A stretch of 11,397 nt of DNA. Source: an uncultured Micrococcaceae bacterium (lineage in GTDB: Bacteria > Actinomycetota > Actinomycetes > Actinomycetales > Micrococcaceae). This document shows, one piece after another, positions 1 to 4,823 of the stretch. The DNA lies in the NCBI GenBank assembly GCA_937896705.1, contig CALBOC010000389.1:1-11397 (forward strand). Direction: 5' to 3'. How positions within the stretch are numbered: the stretch's first letter is position 1; each line of letters starts with the position of its first letter. Under the pieces are notes generated by a model. The model saw nothing but the letters and a program-made list of their open reading frames with translations. It was not told the origin of the DNA and did no database searches. A program made the position numbers and the translations under genes.

Positions 1-245
1 CGCTCGACATTCGGGATCCGGGCCAACTCAACACCCTGGCTACCACCCTTACCCCATACGTTGCCGCAGATGCGGGCCTCAATACCGGACGCATCACCGA
101 CCTAGCTCGATCCCTGCGCCATGTCTCACCCGATAGCATTGCCTCCTGCGAGCTGCCCGCAGAACTCAGCGCAGCCGAACAAGATGCGCTGATCCGGTAT
201 TTTGCCCAAGGCACTCCGCGGTGGTGTGCAGACCTGTTTAACTAA
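1..245 (+). CDS. C-terminal fragment of a probable LytR-CpsA-Psr (LCP) family protein
   Basis: An open frame runs in from the left edge (first whole codon at position 3) and ends at TAA 243-245, giving about 80 residues. The start of the gene is outside the window. The fragment has the look of an LCP-family C-terminus: a stretch of the type LxxLATxLTPYVAADxGL, then a helix ending in ARSLRHVSPDSI, where LCP proteins usually carry a 'time-since-activation' style helix pair after the catalytic fold. LCP enzymes attach secondary polymers such as teichoic acid or arabinogalactan to peptidoglycan at the outer face of the membrane. None of the catalytic Arg/Asp residues lies in the part seen, so the call rests on resemblance only. 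It faces the HAD gene with 16 bp between the stops. Family assignment is an inference of medium strength; that the frame is coding is much more secure. Confidence 0.5.
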   Translation, partial: LDIRDPGQLNTLATTLTPYVAADAGLNTGRITDLARSLRHVSPDSIASCELPAELSAAEQDALIRYFAQGTPRWCADLFN

Positions 246-261
246 CTTCCAGTACCCCCGA

Positions 262-1215
262 CTATTCGGGCAAGGTCAGCAGATGCTCGATCATCTCTGC
301 GACACCATCGTCGTCACAGGCCGGTGCGACCACATCGGCTTGGGCCAGTAAGCCGGGATGGCCAGACTTCAACGCGTACCCGGTTCCGGCCCAGCGCAGC
401 ATCTGTTCGTCATTGCGTTGATCGCCAAAGGCCACCACATCGTTAGCATGGATGCCAAGACTGGCCGCATAGTCCGCCAGCGTCGAGGCTTTGTGCACAT
501 CCCCGCGGGAAATTTCCAGCAGCGCTACCCCGGGTACCGAGTGAGTCACTTGCACCAGTGTGCCAAAGTGGGCCCGGACCGCCAGCAGCAACTCGTCGGG
601 GTCGTGGCCCTGGATTTTGACCATCAGTTTCACCACCTCGGGGTGCTCATCGAGCCGATCGGTAATCTGGTTAGCTTCGATCCAGCGTGAGGATTGGACG
701 GCGACGGTGTTGGTCGGCTCAGCGGTTGCGGCCGCGGTCTGATCGACTTCGCGGGCCGCAGCTCGAGCCGAGGCTGGGATGAAGTCGGGTTCCATAATGA
801 GCCCGGTGAGGGTTTCAGCGCCAAAAATCGCCCCCGAGAACAGGCTGCGCAGTTGGTTTGTCACATCGGCGACCAGGTGCTGGTCCATCGGATGGGCTTC
901 GATCACCCGGTCGGCATTCATGTCATAAATCACGGCACCGTTGGAGACGATCGCCGGTCCCATCGGCCCCAGCAGAGGTGCCAGGGCGGGCATCCAGCGC
1001 ATCGGACGCCCGGTTACAAACGCCACCCCGATACCCGCCTCGATTGCCGCCGCAAAAGCCGCCAGGGTCCGCGGCGACACGTAACCCGTGTGGGTTTGGG
1101 TATACGGGATGATCGTTCCGTCCAGATCGGTGGCGATGAGTTGTGGCCGCACCACCGGGTGACCGATCTCGTCGCGCTCGACTTCGGCACCGTGATGCGC
1201 CAAATGCTTAGGCAT
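262..1215 (-). CDS. Cof-type HAD-superfamily phosphatase
   Basis: A 317-residue protein with all four HAD signatures: motif I DLDGT at about residues 30-34 (nucleophile D30, acid/base D32), motif II Thr in VTGRP at about 68, motif III Lys at about 242 (VHKAS), and motif IV FGDQRND at about 263-269 with the Mg2+-binding acidic residues. The long insert between motifs II and III is the C2-type cap typical of Cof/YbiV-like enzymes, which dephosphorylate sugar phosphates, flavin or pyridoxal phosphates in the cytoplasm. The lysine followed by a helix and then GD..ND is the usual Cof spacing. The ATG start at 1215 is supported by a purine-rich GGAAAGGAAG on the minus strand, 5 nt upstream. The N-terminus has about 20 extra residues before the first strand. 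Substrate cannot be read from sequence. It converges with the LCP gene and diverges from the uracil permease across 107 bp. Confidence 0.9.
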   Translation of the reverse strand: MPKHLAHHGAEVERDEIGHPVVRPQLIATDLDGTIIPYTQTHTGYVSPRTLAAFAAAIEAGIGVAFVTGRPMRWMPALAPLLGPMGPAIVSNGAVIYDMNADRVIEAHPMDQHLVADVTNQLRSLFSGAIFGAETLTGLIMEPDFIPASARAAAREVDQTAAATAEPTNTVAVQSSRWIEANQITDRLDEHPEVVKLMVKIQGHDPDELLLAVRAHFGTLVQVTHSVPGVALLEISRGDVHKASTLADYAASLGIHANDVVAFGDQRNDEQMLRWAGTGYALKSGHPGLLAQADVVAPACDDDGVAEMIEHLLTLPE

Positions 1216-1270
1216 GCAGGCTTCCTTTCCTTACCCAAGAATGTTAGCGCGGATTGGTGCCGCAGGGGTC

Positions 1271-1301
1271 ATTCGTTGGTAAAGTCTTGCTGGCAACGAA
1301 T
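1271..1301. promoter_or_regulatory. Perfect 8-bp inverted repeat in the uraA promoter region
   Basis: ATTCGTTG at 1271-1278 is matched exactly by its reverse complement CAACGAAT at 1294-1301, with a 15-nt spacer. It lies 21-52 nt before the permease start. A weak promoter fits the same place: TTGGTA at 1276-1281, 17-nt spacer, AATACT at 1299-1304. The two arms would then cover the -35 and -10 boxes, as expected of a repressor operator. The dyad is seen directly; the promoter and the regulatory role are inferred. Confidence 0.45.
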
Positions 1302-1304
1302 ACT
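1276..1304 (+). promoter_or_regulatory. Putative promoter of the uracil permease gene
   Basis: TTGGTA (1276-1281) and AATACT (1299-1304) are 17 nt apart and each match the sigma-70 consensus in four of six positions. Transcription would begin near 1311, leaving a leader of about a dozen bases that carries only the AGGAG ribosome binding site. The match is weak, and a promoter further upstream in the 107-bp gap is possible. Confidence 0.3.
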
Positions 1305-1312
1305 GCTGTGAC

Positions 1313-1317
1313 AGGAG
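1313..1317 (+). promoter_or_regulatory. Ribosome binding site deciding the uraA start
   Basis: AGGAG sits 5 nt before the ATG at 1323. A longer frame from TTG at 1254 has no such site and would run through the promoter-like dyad, so the ATG at 1323 is preferred. Confidence 0.7.
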
Positions 1318-1322
1318 CCGTA

Positions 1323-2660
1323 ATGGCAGCATCTTTCCGCAAGCGATGGGGTCTGGCGTGGGACATTCACGGGGATGGCAAGTCCATCACCCCCGGCGAA
1401 GTGGTCAAACCGGATGAACGGTTGGCAGCACCCCAGACCATCGGGATCGGGTTACAACACGTGATGGCCATGTTCGGCGCGACCGTGTTGGTGCCCGCAC
1501 TGACCGGTTTCCCCCCGACGGCGGCCCTGTTCTTCTCCGGGATCGGCACGCTATTATTCTTGGTCATCACTAAGGGCAAGGTCCCCAGCTACCTGGGCTC
1601 CTCGTTCGCGTTCATCGCCCCGCTCACCGCAGCGACCTCGATGCATTCGATTGCCGCGGCTTCGGGCGGGATCCTGGTTACCGGTGCCGCATTGGTGATC
1701 ATCGGGTTCATCGTGCACAAGGCCGGCACCCGATGGATTCATGCGGTCATGCCACCGGCGGTCATGGGCACGATTTTGGCGCTCATCGGGTTGAACCTGG
1801 CCGGGGCCACCACCGACGGTATGCAAGAAGTACCGTTGACAACCTTCGGGACCACAGCGGCCGTGATCATCGCAGCCGTGCTGTTCCGGGGCTTTCTGGG
1901 ACGGCTGTCCATTCTGATCGGCATTATCGTTGGCTATCTGCTGGCCCTGGTGCAAGACGAGATTGATTTCCAACCGGTTGCCGAGGCCGCCTGGATCGGG
2001 CTGCCTGCCTTCCACACTCCCGAGTTCCGTATTGATGTCCTATTCCTGTTCTTACCGGTGGTGTTCGTGCTGGTCGCCGAGAATATTGGGCATGTGCGCA
2101 CGGTCGGTCTGATGACCCACCGGAACCTGGATCCACATAATGGCCGGGCGTTGATCGGCGACGGGATCGCAACGATGCTGTCCGGTACCGGCGGTGGCGT
2201 CGGGACCACAACCTATGCCGAAAATATCGGAGTCATGGCCTCCTCGCGGATCTATTCAACGGCCGCCTACTGGATCGCCGGGTTCGTTGCGATCTGTCTG
2301 GCGTTTTTCCCGAAGTTCGGTGCGCTGATTGCAACCATCCCGATGGGGGTCGCCGCCGGGGCGGGCATCATTTTATACGGCATGATCGGGATTATGGGCG
2401 CCCGCATCTGGGTCAATAATAAGGTCGATTTCTCTAACACGATTAACCTGATGGCTGCCGGCGCCGGGCTGATCATCGCCATCGCCGATCCCGTCATTGA
2501 TGTGGGCGGGATGCAGTTTGGCGGTATCGCACTGGGAACCATCGCGGTGCTGGGCATCTATCATGTGATGTCCGGGATTGCCCGATGGCGCGACACTGAA
2601 CCCCTGGAAGAACTCGACGAGACACCGGCCACCGTCGGAGGGCCCGGTCGCATCGAATAG
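1323..2660 (+). CDS. uraA: Uracil/xanthine permease, NCS2 family (UraA-like)
   Basis: A 445-residue integral membrane protein, close to the usual 430-450 of UraA, that imports uracil (or xanthine) by proton symport for salvage. The early GLQHVMAMFGATVLVP segment and the SSFAFIAP segment are NCS2 hallmarks. The two substrate-site motifs are intact: AENIGH at about residues 252-257 and YAENIGVM at about 298-305. By position E253, H257 and E300 correspond to E. coli UraA E241, H245 and E290, which bind uracil or carry the proton. The pattern of hydrophobic segments is consistent with the 14-TM seven-plus-seven fold. The soluble N-terminus (about 35 residues) and acidic C-terminus are normal for actinobacterial members. 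The start is chosen from AGGAG 5 nt upstream. No pyrimidine operon gene is adjacent, so it appears to be a single-gene unit. The 3' end faces the LysR-like gene with 13 bp between them. Confidence 0.93.
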   Translation: MAASFRKRWGLAWDIHGDGKSITPGEVVKPDERLAAPQTIGIGLQHVMAMFGATVLVPALTGFPPTAALFFSGIGTLLFLVITKGKVPSYLGSSFAFIAPLTAATSMHSIAAASGGILVTGAALVIIGFIVHKAGTRWIHAVMPPAVMGTILALIGLNLAGATTDGMQEVPLTTFGTTAAVIIAAVLFRGFLGRLSILIGIIVGYLLALVQDEIDFQPVAEAAWIGLPAFHTPEFRIDVLFLFLPVVFVLVAENIGHVRTVGLMTHRNLDPHNGRALIGDGIATMLSGTGGGVGTTTYAENIGVMASSRIYSTAAYWIAGFVAICLAFFPKFGALIATIPMGVAAGAGIILYGMIGIMGARIWVNNKVDFSNTINLMAAGAGLIIAIADPVIDVGGMQFGGIALGTIAVLGIYHVMSGIARWRDTEPLEELDETPATVGGPGRIE

Positions 2661-2673
2661 GGTGCTCGGACGT

Positions 2674-3336
2674 TTAACGGCTCGAGCGGGGGCGGCGGCC
2701 TTTGGTCACGCCAATAAAATCTTGGATGAGCTCTGAATCGGCGGCCTTGCGCCATGCCAGCCCGACTTCCCATCCCGGGTGCACATTGGTCGGCAGCACT
2801 AAGACGTCCTTTTGACCGAACATGCGCGCCACCGAGGCCGGCAACAGCGTATAGCCCGAACCGGTCGCAGCCAACTGAATGGCCATCCGCTCGCCAGCGG
2901 CGACTTCGTCGGGGGTATCCAGCGGGTCGGTGACGGGCGCGGAGGCATAGTCCTTCGGGTCCCAAAACGTCTCCCCGGCCAGCTCTTCGACGGTGACATC
3001 TCCGTCATCGTCGGTCCAAGCCGCCAACAGATGATCCTTGGAGACCATGATCACCGGTGCCTCGTCGTAGAGGCGCACCACGTGAATCTCATCTGGGTCT
3101 AGACCATCGGCAGCGACGAGTTCTTGCCAGGTCTGATCTGCCCGCCAGCGCAGATACCCCAGTTGGGGCAAGTAGCGCGGCGGGTCATGAGGTTGTAAAA
3201 ACAGCGTCTGGGACTGCTCATCTTGGGTGACCAGCTGGACGACGGAGCCCCGTGCCTTGAAGCGGTGGGCCCACTTGGACGGAGTCGCCCCCGGAATGGT
3301 GGATAAAAACAGCGTCTCAACGGCCTGGTCAGTCAT
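2674..3336 (-). CDS. Free-standing LysR-type substrate-binding domain protein (no helix-turn-helix)
   Basis: A 220-residue protein whose body resembles the effector-binding domain of LysR regulators. It opens with a strand and the IPGATPSKW segment, continues with the VVRLYDEAPVIMVSKDHLLAA segment that normally follows the first lobe, and ends in a basic tail KGRRPRSSR. LysR proteins usually have about 60-90 further N-terminal residues forming a winged helix-turn-helix, and these are absent. Upstream there is only the yceI terminator, so a lost N-terminus is not hidden in another frame nearby. I recall stand-alone proteins of this kind, with a similar basic tail, in Arthrobacter relatives, but ligand and role are unknown to me. 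ATG 3336 is chosen because an earlier GTG (3384) lies inside the terminator hairpin. No Shine-Dalgarno precedes it; a TAAAGT box 7 nt before the ATG would suit a leaderless mRNA. Confidence 0.75.
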   Translation of the reverse strand: MTDQAVETLFLSTIPGATPSKWAHRFKARGSVVQLVTQDEQSQTLFLQPHDPPRYLPQLGYLRWRADQTWQELVAADGLDPDEIHVVRLYDEAPVIMVSKDHLLAAWTDDDGDVTVEELAGETFWDPKDYASAPVTDPLDTPDEVAAGERMAIQLAATGSGYTLLPASVARMFGQKDVLVLPTNVHPGWEVGLAWRKAADSELIQDFIGVTKGRRPRSSR

Positions 3337-3343
3337 GGTGTTC

Positions 3344-3349
3344 ACTTTA
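3344..3349 (-). promoter_or_regulatory. Possible -10 box for a leaderless LysR-like transcript
   Basis: On the minus strand TAAAGT ends 7 nt before the ATG at 3336, which would place the transcription start at or next to the A of the ATG. There is no ribosome binding site in the gap. No good -35 box is seen, because that position falls inside the upstream terminator stem. Leaderless transcripts are common in actinobacteria; here it is an inference. Confidence 0.3.
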
Positions 3350-3353
3350 ACGC

Positions 3354-3395
3354 AAAACGCCGCCCGGCGATCCAAGCGGATCACCGGGCGGCGTT
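3354..3395 (-). terminator. Rho-independent terminator of yceI
   Basis: Two 18-nt arms (3356-3373 and 3378-3395) pair fully apart from one G-U wobble, with a 4-nt loop and a stem rich in GC (CGCCGCCCGG). Read on the minus strand the stem runs into TTTT (3357-3354). It begins 13 nt after the yceI stop codon, as an intrinsic terminator should. It is by far the strongest terminator in the window, and the next gene starts only about 18 nt beyond it. Confidence 0.9.
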
Positions 3396-3407
3396 GAAAG
3401 CTAGTGC

Positions 3408-3950
3408 TTACTCTTCGTCTTTGGTGAAGGAAACGTCCAGCGTGATGCGGACCTTATCCGAGACCAGGAAGCCGCCGGCTTCAAGAGCAGCGTTCCAGGT
3501 CAAACCGAATTCTTCCCGTGAGATTTCGGTGCTCGCTTCGAAGCCTGCACGAGTCATGCCGAAAGCATCAACGGTCTGGCCACCGAATTCACCCTTGAAT
3601 TCGACCTGTTTGGTCACGCCACGAATGGTGAGGTTTCCGGTGAGTTTGAACTCTTCACCATCAAAGTCTGTGACGGTCAGCGATTCGAATTTTAGAACCG
3701 GGTGATTGGCGACATCGAAGAAGTCTTCGCCGCGCAGGTGCTCATCGCGACCTTCGTTGCGGGTGTTGACCGAGGCGGCCATGACTTCGGCCTGAATGAC
3801 CGAGCCGTCGAGTTTCTCGGTGAACTCAGCACTTCCGGAGAAGTCTTCGAAGTTGCCGCGAACACGCGAGATGCCTGCGTGACGCACGCTAAACATGGCT
3901 TCCGAGTGAGAAGTATCGAGTGTCCATTTACCTGGTGTCAAAGTTGTCAT
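3408..3950 (-). CDS. YceI family protein (cytoplasmic form)
   Basis: A 180-residue protein covering one complete YceI domain (family length about 170-190). The N-terminal signature is W-x-L/I-D-x-x-HS followed by FSVRH and RGNF.DFSG, then a run of alternating strands with LTIRGVTKQVEF in the middle (the 'lTirGvtk' segment shared by the family), and a last strand ITLDVSF. YceI proteins form an elongated lipocalin-like barrel and, in structures of known members, bind a polyisoprenoid chain. In many bacteria they are periplasmic and linked to acid or osmotic stress. This one has no signal peptide, as is usual for actinobacterial copies, so it should act in the cytoplasm. The ATG at 3950 is fixed by GGAGG 5 nt upstream; the frame stays open further upstream, into the leader hairpin. 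It diverges from the metal regulator and has its own terminator. Confidence 0.92.
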   Translation of the reverse strand: MTTLTPGKWTLDTSHSEAMFSVRHAGISRVRGNFEDFSGSAEFTEKLDGSVIQAEVMAASVNTRNEGRDEHLRGEDFFDVANHPVLKFESLTVTDFDGEEFKLTGNLTIRGVTKQVEFKGEFGGQTVDAFGMTRAGFEASTEISREEFGLTWNAALEAGGFLVSDKVRITLDVSFTKDEE

Positions 3951-3955
3951 GTATT

Positions 3956-3960
3956 CCTCC
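3956..3960 (-). promoter_or_regulatory. Ribosome binding site of yceI
   Basis: A perfect GGAGG on the minus strand, 5 nt before the ATG at 3950. It decides the start over the in-frame ATG at 4013, which lies at the edge of the leader hairpin and has no such site. Confidence 0.85.
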
Positions 3961-3990
3961 AAATTAGGTCTGTGGCCTTGCAAAGTTTTC

Positions 3991-4021
3991 GGAAGACCAC
4001 TTGGTATGTACAACGTCTTCC
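3991..4021 (-). promoter_or_regulatory. Leader hairpin ahead of yceI
   Basis: GGAAGAC (3991-3997) and GTCTTCC (4015-4021) are perfect 7-bp arms around a 17-nt loop. One mismatch further out, three more A-T pairs extend the stem. If transcription starts near 4023, as the predicted promoter implies, this hairpin would be the very 5' end of the yceI mRNA, about 30 nt ahead of the ribosome binding site. It could stabilise the mRNA or be a protein-binding site; there is no U-run for termination. Confidence 0.45.
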
Positions 4022-4027
4022 AAAAGA

Positions 4028-4053
4028 AAAGTATTCCAGATTTGAAATACTTT
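4028..4053. promoter_or_regulatory. Operator-like dyad over the yceI promoter
   Basis: AAAGTATT (4028-4035) is repeated in exact inverted form as AATACTTT (4046-4053) with a 10-nt spacer, so the half-site centres are 18 bp apart, close to two helical turns. The left arm covers the predicted -10 box of yceI and the right arm abuts the -35 box. This geometry suits a dimeric winged-helix repressor. Which protein binds is not known; the adjacent DtxR-family regulator is one candidate. Confidence 0.5.
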
Positions 4054-4058
4054 GTCCA
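4030..4058 (-). promoter_or_regulatory. Putative promoter of yceI
   Basis: On the minus strand TGGACA (4058-4053, five of six to TTGACA) is followed after 17 nt by AATACT (4035-4030, four of six to TATAAT). The start would fall near 4023, about 72 nt before the ATG. The -10 sequence is the same as the one proposed for uraA. Confidence 0.45.
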
Positions 4059-4068
4059 CTCGAGGGGC

Positions 4069-4080
4069 AGGTCGCGACCT
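4069..4080. repeat. 12-bp perfect palindrome AGGTCGCGACCT
   Basis: A self-complementary 12-mer roughly midway between the yceI promoter and the regulator gene. A GC-rich 12-mer palindrome can arise by chance, but it is one of four dyads in 204 bp, so it is recorded. Confidence 0.35.
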
Positions 4081-4112
4081 CGAATTAAGTCACTTAGGAC
4101 GTTAAAACGGTC

Positions 4113-4130
4113 GAGTTTCCGCGGAAACTC
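4113..4130. promoter_or_regulatory. 18-bp perfect palindrome before the metal regulator gene
   Basis: GAGTTTCC followed by GC and GGAAACTC forms an uninterrupted 18-bp palindrome ending 24 nt before the ATG of the DtxR-family gene. The half-site TTTCC/GGAAA loosely recalls MntR-type operators. The position suits autoregulation. A 7-mer ACGTTAA occurs on either side (4099-4105 and 4143-4149) in the same orientation. Operator role is an inference. Confidence 0.5.
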
Positions 4131-4154
4131 ACAGTTATTGGTACGTTAACATTT

Positions 4155-4823
4155 ATGTCCAGCGCTGAACTTTCCGATTCCACCCAGGACTATTTGAAGG
4201 CCATTTGGTTGGCCGGAGAGTGGTCCGATGAGCCGGTCACGGCCACCAGTATTGCCCAGCGGGTCGGAGTCACGTTATCGACGACCTCAGATGCGCTGCG
4301 CCGACTCCGGCAGACCGGGTTGATCGATCACGCGCCATATAGTGCGATTACGTTGACCGAGACCGGCCGGGCGCATGCGATTCAGGTGGTGCGTCGTCAC
4401 CGGCTCATCGAGACGTTTTTGGTTCAAGCATTGGGGTACACCTGGGACCAGGTTCACGATGAGGCCGAAGTGTTAGAGCACGCGGTCTCGGATTTTATGG
4501 TCGACAAGATTGCCGAGTATCTGGGGCATCCGGACCGGGATCCACACGGCGATCCGATCCCCAGCGCCGATGGGAGCGTAGAACAGCTGACCGCGATCCC
4601 GTTGACCGAGCTAGGGTTCGGGGTGGACGCGGTGGTAGAACGCATCGCCGACGACGACTCGCAGTTATTGCAGTATTTCGCATCCCAGGGGGTCTCGCAC
4701 GGCACCGTGATCGAGCTGACCGAAGGCGCTCCGTTTTCAGATACCGTCACCCTGGTGGCCCCCACCGCGCAGTTGACGCTGGGGCCATCAGCGGTCGCGG
4801 CCGTGTGGGTCACGCCGGTCTAG
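4155..4823 (+). CDS. DtxR/MntR family metal-dependent transcriptional regulator
   Basis: A 222-residue protein with the three DtxR-family parts: N-terminal winged helix-turn-helix (about 8-70, with SIAQRVGVTLSTTSDALRRL as the reader region), dimerisation and metal-binding domain (about 75-140), and a C-terminal SH3/FeoA-like domain (about 145-222). Residues aligning with the DtxR ligands are D12 (Met10 in DtxR), H82, E86, H101, E105 (Cys102 in DtxR), E108 and H109. Asp and Glu replacing Met10 and Cys102 is the manganese-type pattern of B. subtilis MntR, while the ancillary-site His/Glu/His and the SH3 domain are as in DtxR/IdeR. It probably senses Mn2+ and represses uptake genes, but iron cannot be excluded. 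No Shine-Dalgarno precedes the ATG, and no alternative start fits, because the family's first helix begins about residue 8. Its stop abuts the vanW-family stop. Confidence 0.88.
   Translation: MSSAELSDSTQDYLKAIWLAGEWSDEPVTATSIAQRVGVTLSTTSDALRRLRQTGLIDHAPYSAITLTETGRAHAIQVVRRHRLIETFLVQALGYTWDQVHDEAEVLEHAVSDFMVDKIAEYLGHPDRDPHGDPIPSADGSVEQLTAIPLTELGFGVDAVVERIADDDSQLLQYFASQGVSHGTVIELTEGAPFSDTVTLVAPTAQLTLGPSAVAAVWVTPV

Noticed and set aside
257..270. Small hairpin CCCGA/TCGGG between the LCP and HAD genes as a terminator.
   Set aside because: Only five pairs, overlapping the HAD stop codon, with no T-run on either strand.
1554..2015. Long open frame on the strand opposite the uracil permease.
   Set aside because: It lies wholly inside a well-recognised gene, its translation is rich in Gln, Gly, Asp and Arg with no family resemblance, and it reflects codon bias of the real gene.
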